Assembly: GCA_964355005.1 (NCBI GenBank)
Contig: CAYHBX010000012.1
Coordinates: forward strand, 1-19,480
Source: JAUSKF01 sp964355005
GTDB lineage: Bacteria > Patescibacteriota > Minisyncoccia > UBA6257 > WO2-44-18
DNA length: 19,480 nucleotides
Direction: 5' to 3'
Both the position numbers and the translations under genes were made by a program. The notes under the pieces are model-generated. The model made no database searches. It was not told the origin of the DNA and worked only from the letters and a program-made list of their open reading frames with translations. This document shows, one piece after another, positions 1 to 5,942 of this stretch (its first letter is position 1; every line of letters starts with the position of its first letter).

Positions 1-45
1 CCACCGTTATCAACACTCTTTCCATACACGACGCTCTTCCGATCT
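1..45. other. Illumina TruSeq universal adapter (contamination)
   Basis: These 45 bases align without gaps to the 3' part of the TruSeq universal/P5 adapter, recalled from memory. I count four mismatches, at positions 7, 8, 12 and 24, and bases 25-45 are identical. The tract ends in the typical CTCTTCCGATCT. Genomic sequence therefore starts at 46. Its reverse complement is translated into the last 11 residues of the smc reading frame (RSEERRVWKEC), a known signature of adapter read-through. Confidence 0.96.
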
Positions 46-1560
46 CAAGGGCGGATCCAGATCACCTATTCCCGCCAGCTCCGCCCGCAATTTGTACATC
101 CGCTTTTCCAATTCCGCTAAACCGTCACCACCGGCCAATTCTTTAGCAGGAAAATCACTCAATTTCCGGCTGGCCTGCGCCGCCAGATTGTGAAGCTCCT
201 GCCGGCGGATATTAACGCGCTCTTTATCAAACAGAAGTTTATTTTTCTCGTTCTCCAGCTTTTGGATCTCATCCTTTTTCATTTCTACCAACTCAAACGC
301 TTTTTTGAAAACTGCGTTAAACCCGCGCAAATCCTCATTTAGTTTGTCTTCTATCCCCGACAGCTCGGCGACTTCTTTATCAATTTTTCCTAGGTCCGAA
401 ACCAGCCTCTCTTTGTCCTGTTCCAAATTTTTTATCTTTCCGGAGCGATTGTCGGATCCTACCGACAAAGCTCTTTCTATTTTGTCTCCCAATTCCCGCA
501 ACCGGCTTCGCAGGGTATCCAAATTAGACTCACCGATAGCTTTTTTTAAAATAAGCTGCGCTTCTTCTAATAATTTTACCGCTTCCGCCTCTTTCATTTC
601 CGATTTTGGCTGATTAACCAAAAACTCTATCTGCGCCTCCAAACGGCCAACCTCCTTTTGCAATAAAGATTTTTTATTCAAAAATTCTGTCTGCTTCTTT
701 TTAAAATCTTGGAAATTCTGATCCCCTTTCGGCCCCGATTTCTCCACTTTCGCTAATTCAGTTTTAAGATCTTTAAGTTCATTATTATTAATTCGTAATT
801 CATTATTCAGGCCTTCGGCCTTCGGCTCCAAGTCTTTCAGATCTTTTTCTATATCAAACAAACGGCCACCGAAATAAACGGCTTCCAGATCGCGGAGTTC
901 TTTTTCCACATCCGCCTGCTTTTCCCATTTGGATGCCTGTCGCCGCAGTAAACGCAAATGCGGGGTCAGCTCATCAACCATCGCTTTCACTTTTTCCAAA
1001 TTAAATTTAGTAGAGATCAGCTTCCTCTCCGCTTCATGTTTTTTCAGTTGATATTGGCGTAATCCCAGAACTTCTTCGATCATCGTGCGCCTCTCTTTCG
1101 GCGTGGCGCGCACGAAAATATCGCTATTGCCCTGGTTCACGATAGTAAGACCGCGAGTACCCAGACGGGACTTAGCGAAAAAATCCACGATATCCCGCAG
1201 ACGCACCGCCGCTTCGTTCAAAAAATATTCCGACTCGCCGTCACGGCTCACTTTTCTGGTCACTGAAACTTCGGCGTAATCTATCGGAAAAAAATGATCG
1301 TTATTATCAAAAATCATCGTCGCCTGCGCCATGCCCATCCGGGGCTTCTGCGGCGTGCCGGCAAAGATCAGGTCTTCCGCTCTGGCGCCGCGGATATTCT
1401 TGGCATCCCGTTCCCCCAACAGCCATCGAATCGCGTCAATCACATTGGACTTACCGGAACCATTCGGCCCGACGATCGCGGTAATGCCGGCCGGAAAATC
1501 CAAAACCGTCTTTTGGGCAAAAGACTTAAAACCGACTAATTCTAAACGCTTTAACTGCAT
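46..1560 (-). CDS. smc: Chromosome segregation ATPase SMC, N-terminal 505 residues (partial)
   Basis: SMC dimers load onto and compact DNA to help segregate the nucleoid. The N-terminal ATPase lobe is intact, with Walker A GPNGSGKS at residues 31-38 followed by NVIDAIRWLLGE. An SMC-type NQGNSD segment lies near 142-147, and charged coiled coil starts near 170 and continues to the break. Full SMC proteins have about 1100-1200 residues, so the hinge, second coil and C-terminal lobe with Walker B are missing. The frame formally continues to position 10, but everything beyond residue 505 is adapter. The ATG at 1558-1560 has no Shine-Dalgarno site; a promoter-like element ends six bases upstream. 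Residues 251-260 (LNNELRINNN) are encoded by a heptamer array. The gene follows ftsH on the same strand but is separated from it by a terminator. Confidence 0.93.
781..808. repeat. Four-heptamer array (GAATTAY family) inside smc
   Basis: On the plus strand four consecutive 7-base units read ATTATTA, TTAATTC, GTAATTC and ATTATTC. This is the reverse complement of the GAATTAY family seen in rnc/nusB, nusB/rpmF and gatB. Here the array is single, with no inverted partner nearby. It lies in frame in the coiled coil of SMC, where it codes for residues 251-260, and it is hydrophilic enough to be tolerated there. Confidence 0.7.
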
Positions 1561-1562
1561 GC

Positions 1563-1615
1563 CTTAATTCTATAAATTTATCAGCTTCAGCGCAATAAAT
1601 TTATCTAGAATTAAG
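1563..1615. repeat. Long inverted repeat over the smc promoter
   Basis: The arms at 1563-1580 and 1596-1615 are perfectly complementary over 18 bases, except for a two-base bulge in the right arm. The loop is 15 bases. The repeat ends two bases before the smc start codon and contains the predicted smc -10 and -35 boxes. It could act as a DNA operator or cruciform. If transcription starts further upstream, it would be an RNA hairpin that hides the start codon. Confidence 0.65.
1567..1595 (-). promoter_or_regulatory. Putative leaderless promoter of smc
   Basis: Read on the minus strand, a weak -35 box TTGCGC (1590-1595), a 17-base spacer and a -10 box TAGAAT (1567-1572, 5/6 match) lie six bases upstream of the smc ATG. 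Initiation about seven bases after the -10 box would fall on the start codon itself. The same geometry is seen at secE, dnaE and thrS. Confidence 0.4.
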
Positions 1616-1617
1616 AC

Positions 1618-1668
1618 ACCCCGCACCTAGTTAGAGGTGAGCGCCCTCACCTCGAGTAGGTGCAGGGT
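1618..1668. repeat. Two-stage hairpin between ftsH and smc
   Basis: The outer arms at 1618-1629 and 1657-1668 pair over 12 bases with one mismatch. The inner arms GAGGTGAG (1634-1641) and CTCACCTC (1646-1653) pair perfectly around a four-base loop. There is no U-tract, so it is not a standard terminator. Its role is unknown. Confidence 0.6.
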
Positions 1669-1713
1669 TCTCAATTTTCTGGACGCTCGAATACTCGCGA
1701 AGAAAATTGGAAT

Positions 1714-1739
1714 AAAAAAACCCCCCGCCAAAGGCGGGG
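1714..1739 (-). terminator. Rho-independent terminator of ftsH
   Basis: On the minus strand the stem CCCCGCC/GGCGGGG (1723-1729 and 1733-1739) with a three-base loop is followed by a run of seven T (1714-1720). It begins directly after the ftsH stop codon (1740-1742). Confidence 0.9.
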
Positions 1740-3542
1740 TTAGGTCGGATTACTGCAACCAGCGATGATCTCATCCACATCCGAATCCATCAGAGTTTCT
1801 CTCTCTAGCAAGGCGGAAGTGATTGCGTCCAGTTTGTTCTCGTTGGCCCGGAGCAAATCAACCGCCCGAATATACTCACCCTCGATCAGCTCCCTGACCG
1901 CGAGATCGATCAGGTTCTTTGTCTCCTCGGAACAATTCAAGCTGTCGGAGGCGATGCCAAGGAACTGACTGCTTTGCCCGTGAGACACCTGACCGACATC
2001 TCTGCTGAATCCGTAATCGCAAACCATCGATTTCGCCAAACGGGTCGCTTCCACGATATCGCCTCGGGCGCCCACGGAAACTTCGCCATACTTAACGAAT
2101 TCCGCCGCTCGGCCTCCCATCAAAACAGCCAGCCGGTCTTTAAAATACCGCTCTGTTTTCAAAACATCGTCTTCGTCGGCTTTATGCCAAGTAGAACCAC
2201 CCGACATTCCCATCGCTAGAATAGTCACTTTGCGCAACGGGTCAGCTTTGGGGCAGAGCTTTGTCATTACGGTATGGCCGGCTTCATGGTAAGCCACTTT
2301 CTCCAGGTCCTTTTTACTCAAGGCGGTATTCCTTTTCTTTCCGCCGCCGACTACCTTATCTATTCCCTCATCCACTTCCGCTTTGGAAATGGATTCCTTT
2401 TTCGCGCGTAGAGCCAGCATAGCGGCTTCATTTACGACCGCTTCCAAATCAGCCCCGGAAAAACCGGGAGTACTTTGGGCGACTTCCTTCGGATCAACCG
2501 AAGAGTCCATCGGTTTTTTCCTGGCGTGGATCTTGAAAATCTCTTCACGCGCGGCTCGGTCCGGCAAGAGTACCATTACCTTCCTGTCAAAACGACCGGG
2601 GCGAATCACTGCCGGATCCAAGACTTCCGGCTGATTAGTAGCCGCCATTACGATCACCTGCTTGTCGGATTTGAAACCGTCCATTTCCGCCAGCAATTGA
2701 TTCAGAGTTTGATCGTGTCCCCCGCTGCTAAATCCGCCGAGCGTCCGGCGACGTCCAACCGCGTCAAATTCATCAATGAAAATGATGCAGGGAGAACGTT
2801 TTTTCGCTTCGGCAAAAGCATCGCGGATCCGGCTCGCGCCGATACCAACCAACGCTTCATCAAACTCCGAACCGCTCAAAGGGATAAGCGGAATGCGCGC
2901 TTCGCCAGCGGTAGCTTTCGCCAGCAGGGTTTTTCCGGTTCCCGGAGGGCCAACCAGCAAAATGCCCCGCGGTGTCCGCACACCGAAACGTTCAAATTTC
3001 CGGGGATCGCTCAAGCAGTCCACGACTTCCCGCAGTTCAACGATCGCTTCATCACAACCCGCGACATCTTTGTATCTTTCTTCCGGCCGCAAAATTGTTA
3101 CTTTAACACTGCCGAAAGTTTTGATCTCTTCGTTGATACCCCGTCCTTTGAAAACCTTACTCAACAACCAAAGCGTAATAATGATCAGGCCGCCGATGAT
3201 CAACCACCACACGAGAAAATTAAACAAGACGCTGCCCCAGGATTCTTTGATCGGCTTGGCCGTCACTTTTACACCCTTCCCGACCGCCTTTGATTCCAGC
3301 AAGTCGCGATTGGCTACCTGACTCTGAAAACTTTCTTTGTTCTTCAATTTTCCGGCAACTACTCCGCTGGTGGCATCGATATTTAACTCTTCAACTTCAC
3401 CGGCATCCAGCGCCCGGTACAGCTCATCCACAGTTAATTCTTTGGGTTTGGGAGACTCACTCAGACGATACCAAAAACCGAAAGCCAAAAGCAGTAAAAT
3501 AATACTCAAAACAAGCCTCGGCCGACTCATCAACCATCTCAT
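1740..3542 (-). CDS. ftsH: ATP-dependent zinc metalloprotease FtsH
   Basis: FtsH is a hexameric membrane AAA+ protease that extracts and degrades membrane and regulatory proteins. The 600-residue product has a membrane segment near 9-25, a short extracytoplasmic domain and a second membrane segment near 104-128. The AAA module has Walker A GPPGTGKT (198-205), Walker B IIFIDE (253-258) and a second region of homology ending in RPGRFDR (314-320). The protease domain has the zinc site HEAGH (419-423), with D495 as likely third ligand. The pore-loop motif, usually MFVGVGA, reads ALVGIGA, so the conserved phenylalanine is leucine. The ATG at 3540-3542 was chosen because AGGAGG (3547-3552) lies four bases upstream; a longer frame from TTG at 3566 would place that site inside the gene. 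A terminator follows at once. Confidence 0.95.
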   Translation of the reverse strand: MRWLMSRPRLVLSIILLLLAFGFWYRLSESPKPKELTVDELYRALDAGEVEELNIDATSGVVAGKLKNKESFQSQVANRDLLESKAVGKGVKVTAKPIKESWGSVLFNFLVWWLIIGGLIIITLWLLSKVFKGRGINEEIKTFGSVKVTILRPEERYKDVAGCDEAIVELREVVDCLSDPRKFERFGVRTPRGILLVGPPGTGKTLLAKATAGEARIPLIPLSGSEFDEALVGIGASRIRDAFAEAKKRSPCIIFIDEFDAVGRRRTLGGFSSGGHDQTLNQLLAEMDGFKSDKQVIVMAATNQPEVLDPAVIRPGRFDRKVMVLLPDRAAREEIFKIHARKKPMDSSVDPKEVAQSTPGFSGADLEAVVNEAAMLALRAKKESISKAEVDEGIDKVVGGGKKRNTALSKKDLEKVAYHEAGHTVMTKLCPKADPLRKVTILAMGMSGGSTWHKADEDDVLKTERYFKDRLAVLMGGRAAEFVKYGEVSVGARGDIVEATRLAKSMVCDYGFSRDVGQVSHGQSSQFLGIASDSLNCSEETKNLIDLAVRELIEGEYIRAVDLLRANENKLDAITSALLERETLMDSDVDEIIAGCSNPT

Positions 3543-3545
3543 CTG

Positions 3546-3552
3546 ACCTCCT
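3546..3552 (-). promoter_or_regulatory. Shine-Dalgarno site fixing the ftsH start
   Basis: AGGAGGT on the minus strand ends three bases before the ATG at 3540-3542. It supports this start over the upstream in-frame TTG at 3566. Confidence 0.8.
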
Positions 3553-3584
3553 CTTTCGCTTTTCAAAGAACGAAAACTAGCCCA

Positions 3585-3613
3585 ATTAAAGCAATTTTTA
3601 CTTCATTGCACAA
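3585..3613 (-). promoter_or_regulatory. Possible ftsH promoter
   Basis: On the minus strand TTGTGC (3608-3613), 17 bases and TTTAAT (3585-3590) form a plausible sigma-70-type promoter in the rnc-ftsH spacer. The -35 box is weak (3/6). Unlike the neighbouring housekeeping genes this would give a leader of about 35 bases carrying a Shine-Dalgarno site. Confidence 0.3.
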
Positions 3614-3624
3614 CTGTTTAGAAT

Positions 3625-4311
3625 TTAAGACTTGTCGCTCTCCAGAGCGATTCGCGCCGCGTCCGCCTCCGCTTCCTGCTTGGAGCTTCCCTTGCCTTCG
3701 GCGATCATTTCTTCTCCGACATAAACACCGACAGTAAAAACTTTGGAGTGGTCCGGGCCGGTTTCGGATAGAACTTTATAAATAGGCGTGATCCTTTTCT
3801 GCTCCTGGATTTTTTCCTGCAAAGCGCTTTTCGGATCTTTGTATAACCCGCCCTTCAGTACTTCCGCTAGATGCTCAAGCACAACGGTGTTCACGAATTT
3901 CCGGGCATCCTCATACCCGCCGTCTAAATAAAGCGCGCCGATCAGCGCCTCCATGGCGTTAGCCAAAATTACTTCCCGCGCCTTACCCATATCCTTCGCC
4001 TCTCCCCTAGAGAGCAAAACCTGTTTATCCAAACCGATCTCTATGGCGATACGCGCCAACATCACATAATTCACCAGTGCCGCGCGGTAACTAGTCATTG
4101 CTCCCTCCTGCCGTTCCGGGAATCGTTTATACAGCTCCTCGGTAGTCGCCAATTCCAGCACCGCGTCTCCCAAAAATTCCAGCCGCTCATTGTCGGGAAT
4201 TCCCCACTTAGGATTTTCATTAAGATAAGAACGGTGAGTCAGCGCCTCTTTCAAAAGCGCCTTGTTCTTAAATGAATATTCAATTTTCTTTTCTAATTTA
4301 GATAACTCCAC
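3625..4311 (-). CDS. rnc: Ribonuclease III
   Basis: RNase III cleaves double-stranded RNA and processes rRNA precursors. The catalytic domain carries the signature NERLEFLGDA (residues 41-50 of the 228-residue version) and ANAMEALIGALYLDGG near 117-132. A double-stranded-RNA-binding domain follows from about 158 (DPKSALQEKIQEQ) to the C-terminus. In E. coli the metal site uses D114 and E117 in this second helix; here the aspartate position is asparagine (N118) and the glutamate is kept (E121). The start is uncertain. The open frame reaches TTG at 4359, but the extra 16 residues are encoded by a heptamer array. GTG at 4309-4311 gives a normal length, although neither start has a good Shine-Dalgarno site. 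The gene lies in a minus-strand cluster behind nusB. Confidence 0.9.
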   Translation of the reverse strand: MELSKLEKKIEYSFKNKALLKEALTHRSYLNENPKWGIPDNERLEFLGDAVLELATTEELYKRFPERQEGAMTSYRAALVNYVMLARIAIEIGLDKQVLLSRGEAKDMGKAREVILANAMEALIGALYLDGGYEDARKFVNTVVLEHLAEVLKGGLYKDPKSALQEKIQEQKRITPIYKVLSETGPDHSKVFTVGVYVGEEMIAEGKGSSKQEAEADAARIALESDKS

Positions 4312-4326
4312 GAGAAGGTAAATCAA

Positions 4327-4416
4327 GAATAAAGAATTATGAATTACGAATAATGCCAACTCGCAATTCTCTATCCTCGTCTTTTTACTTAATTCTTAAT
4401 TCGTTATTCATTATTC
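4327..4416. repeat. Inverted pair of four-heptamer arrays between nusB and rnc
   Basis: The first array (4327-4354) is GAATAAA, GAATTAT, GAATTAC, GAATAAT. The second (4389-4416) is the inverse type: TTAATTC twice, then GTTATTC and ATTATTC. Each array is exactly 28 bases, and 34 bases separate them, so transcripts could fold into an AU-rich hairpin. The second array covers the last codons and stop codon of nusB (SNNE-stop). The first would code for an artificial N-terminal extension of RNase III. Confidence 0.85.
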
Positions 4417-4865
4417 GACTTTTCCGGTCTTTCCTTTATTTGTCCGCTCGCCAACATCTCTTTGTAAATAGTACCCAGCACGCCGTTGATGAACTTTCCC
4501 GAATTCGGACCGCCGTAATTTTTAGAGATCTCTATCGCTTCATTAATAGCTACTTTCGGCGGCACCTCTTCCGGGTTCGCGTAAAGTAGCTCGTAAAGCC
4601 CTATACGCAAAGCGTTGCGATCAATGATGGCGATCTGCGCGATCGGCCAGTCCGGAGCGGCTTTCTCAATTATCTTATCAATGTCTTCTTTGTGATCTAT
4701 CACTCCTTTGACCAGCTTCCAGGCGAACTCCGGCTCATCTATGCCGGGGGCGAACTCGGTCAAATTACGCTCCACTATTTTATCAAGGTCATTTTTCCGT
4801 CCATAAAAATCCCACTCATACAATGATTGCAGAATGACTGATCTAGCCAATTGTCGAGTTGCCAT
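4404..4865 (-). CDS. nusB: Transcription antitermination factor NusB
   Basis: NusB is a small all-helical RNA-binding protein. With ribosomal protein S10 (NusE) it binds boxA in rRNA leaders and prevents premature termination. The 153-residue product begins with the family-typical helix TRQLARSVILQSLYEWDF. It has the conserved segment NALRIGLYELLY near 84-95, then VAINEAIEISKNYGGPNSG and FINGVLGTIY. Length is normal. The last four residues and the stop codon derive from a heptamer array, so the C-terminal tail is not ancestral. No Shine-Dalgarno site precedes the ATG at 4863-4865. The gene lies between rpmF and rnc on the same strand. Confidence 0.93.
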   Translation of the reverse strand: MATRQLARSVILQSLYEWDFYGRKNDLDKIVERNLTEFAPGIDEPEFAWKLVKGVIDHKEDIDKIIEKAAPDWPIAQIAIIDRNALRIGLYELLYANPEEVPPKVAINEAIEISKNYGGPNSGKFINGVLGTIYKEMLASGQIKERPEKSNNE

Positions 4866-4876
4866 CTTTTAAAAAC

Positions 4877-4979
4877 GAATTATGAATAAAGAATTATGAA
4901 TCATGAAAGGAACTGGAGGGTATTTTATCGAGACGTCGCCTTTATGTTTGCTTAATTCATTATTCGTACTTCGTAATTC
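4877..4979. repeat. Inverted pair of four-heptamer arrays between rpmF and nusB
   Basis: Array one (4877-4904) is GAATTAT, GAATAAA, GAATTAT, GAATCAT. Array two (4952-4979) is TTAATTC, ATTATTC, GTACTTC, GTAATTC. They are 28 bases each, in inverted orientation, with a 47-base spacer. Together they fill nearly the whole gap between the two genes, and array two touches the rpmF stop codon. Confidence 0.85.
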
Positions 4980-5140
4980 TATTTTGCCTTGTATGCTCCG
5001 CAGCTTGGGCAGGCCTTGTGCGGAAACACCGGGCCTTTGCAACTAGCACAGACAAAAATATTGGCTGGTTTCAATGCCAAATGCGACCGACGACGGCCGA
5101 CTTTAGACTTAGAATGATGTTTTACTGGTACGCCTCCCAT
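4979..5140 (-). CDS. rpmF: 50S ribosomal protein bL32
   Basis: bL32 is a small zinc-ribbon protein of the large ribosomal subunit. The 53-residue product starts MGGVPVKHHSKSKVGRRRSH, the basic N-terminal tail typical of the family. It has two CxxC pairs, C31-A-S-C34 and C44-P-S-C47, which form a four-cysteine zinc site. The ATG is at 5138-5140 and the TAG stop at 4979-4981. No Shine-Dalgarno site precedes it. The gene lies between rnhB and nusB, and both flanking spacers are filled by heptamer arrays. Confidence 0.93.
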   Translation of the reverse strand: MGGVPVKHHSKSKVGRRRSHLALKPANIFVCASCKGPVFPHKACPSCGAYKAK

Positions 5141-5149
5141 AATAGATAG

Positions 5150-5177
5150 CCACTAGCGACTAGGCATTAGCCACTAG
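5150..5177. repeat. Four-heptamer array (CNACTAG family) between rnhB and rpmF
   Basis: Units on the plus strand are CCACTAG, CGACTAG, GCATTAG and CCACTAG, with a degenerate TAGATAG just before. Period and copy number match the other arrays, but the unit sequence is different. It occupies most of the 51-base spacer. Confidence 0.75.
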
Positions 5178-5191
5178 GGAATACATTTAAT

Positions 5192-5857
5192 CTACACAAA
5201 TTTGGATATAAAAGTCAACCGATGGATCGAGCTGGGGCCGTGTTTTTTGATCGCTAAAATATGCTGTTCCGTGCCATAGCCCTTATGTTCGTCCAGGCCG
5301 TAAACCGGGAATTTTCGGTGTAGGCGGCGCATCGCCCTATCGCGGGAAACCTTAGCTACAATAGAAGCCAGCTTGATACAGTTGAATTTTTCATCACCCC
5401 GCACCACGGTCCGAACAGACAACTTACGACTTACAACTAACAACGGGGAGACGAACAATCCCCCGTCTAAAAGAATTTTAATATCCCCCGTTGTAGGTCG
5501 TATGTCGTTAGTCGTTAGTCTTTTCGCTTTTGTCGTCAGTCGTATGTCGTTAGTCAACAATCGCGCCACCGCTCGCGTTGCCGCTAAATTCGCCGCTTGG
5601 GAAATATTTATCCGCTCGATAGCTTTTGGATACACATACGCCGTTTCATAAATAATCTTTGGATGATTCCTAACGTACTCCGCCCACTTCTCTCTTTGTC
5701 TCGCGGTAAGTTTTTTAGAATCCCTCAATGGAACTTTCGACTTTGAACTTTCAACTTTAAACTTGAGCGGTAACGCCAGAGCCGTTACCGCAATCGGTCC
5801 GGCCAAACATCCCCGCCCGACTTCATCGATACCAATTAAATATCCCGCTTTAGCCAT
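5192..5857 (-). CDS. rnhB: Ribonuclease HII with in-frame heptamer-repeat insertions
   Basis: RNase HII removes ribonucleotides and RNA primers from DNA-RNA hybrids. The 221-residue product has the motif GIDEVGRG (D11, E12), DSKKL (46-50), LLDGG (D131) and ASIVAKVSRDR (164-174, D173), which completes a DEDD metal site. GYGTEQH and IHRLTF follow. Two stretches look foreign. Residues 31-43 (LKFKVESSKSKV) come from an AACTTTN-type array. Residues 101-123 and 138-147 come from three GACTAAC-type arrays on either side of the D131 motif. All keep the frame and sit where surface loops or strand edges are expected, so the enzyme may still work. The ATG at 5855-5857 has no clear Shine-Dalgarno site. 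It is the first gene of the minus-strand block and is divergent from the protease gene. Confidence 0.93.
   Translation of the reverse strand: MAKAGYLIGIDEVGRGCLAGPIAVTALALPLKFKVESSKSKVPLRDSKKLTARQREKWAEYVRNHPKIIYETAYVYPKAIERINISQAANLAATRAVARLLTNDIRLTTKAKRLTTNDIRPTTGDIKILLDGGLFVSPLLVVSRKLSVRTVVRGDEKFNCIKLASIVAKVSRDRAMRRLHRKFPVYGLDEHKGYGTEQHILAIKKHGPSSIHRLTFISKFV
5417..5555. repeat. Three four-heptamer arrays (GACTAAC family) inside rnhB
   Basis: Array one (5417-5444) is AGACAAC, TTACGAC, TTACAAC, TAACAAC. Array two (5490-5517) is the inverse type: GTTGTAG, GTCGTAT and GTCGTTA twice. Array three (5528-5555) is TTTTGTC, GTCAGTC, GTATGTC, GTTAGTC. Arrays one and two are an inverted pair with a 45-base spacer. 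Next to them, ACAACGGGG and CCCCGTTGT extend the complementarity. The whole tract stays in the rnhB frame. Confidence 0.85.
5731..5765. repeat. Heptamer array (AACTTTN family) inside rnhB
   Basis: Units are GAACTTT, CGACTTT, GAACTTT, CAACTTT, with a fifth degenerate AAACTTG. In the rnhB frame it gives the lysine/serine-rich residues 31-43. The unit sequence differs from the other array families but the period is again seven. Confidence 0.8.
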
Positions 5858-5881
5858 ATTTATGGTGAGTTTATCGAACTA

Positions 5882-5910
5882 TTGCTATTTAAAATCCCTG
5901 CGTGTAATAG
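5882..5910 (+). promoter_or_regulatory. Weak candidate promoter of the protease gene
   Basis: TTGCTA (5882-5887), 17 bases and TAATAG (5905-5910) lie in the 85-base gap between the divergent rnhB and protease genes. The -10 match is poor (3/6). It would give a leader of about 25 bases with an AGGAG site at 5929-5933. Confidence 0.25.
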
Positions 5911-5942
5911 TTATTGTAGCGCTTTTACAGGAGAAGACTCTA

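Noticed and set aside
2475..3321. Long plus-strand open frames opposite ftsH, dnaE, the protease and the fusion gene
   Set aside because: They lie wholly antisense to well-supported genes, have low-complexity or basic compositions with no recognisable motif, and have no start signals.
3543..3566. Longer ftsH starting at TTG 3566
   Set aside because: The added residues MKSERGGQ are simply the translation of the AGGAGG ribosome-binding site before the ATG at 3542.
4312..4359. Longer rnc starting at TTG 4359
   Set aside because: The added residues are encoded by a heptamer array, the start codon is weak and there is no ribosome-binding site. The 228-residue version has normal length. The choice remains uncertain.
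4327..5555. Heptamer arrays read as a CRISPR array or as transposon ends
   Set aside because: Units are seven bases, contiguous and degenerate, with no unique spacers of CRISPR size. No transposase or clear target duplication is visible.
5763..5942. Longer protease frame from 5763
   Set aside because: It would overlap the divergent rnhB start, and the AGGAG site and membrane anchor fit the ATG at 5943.
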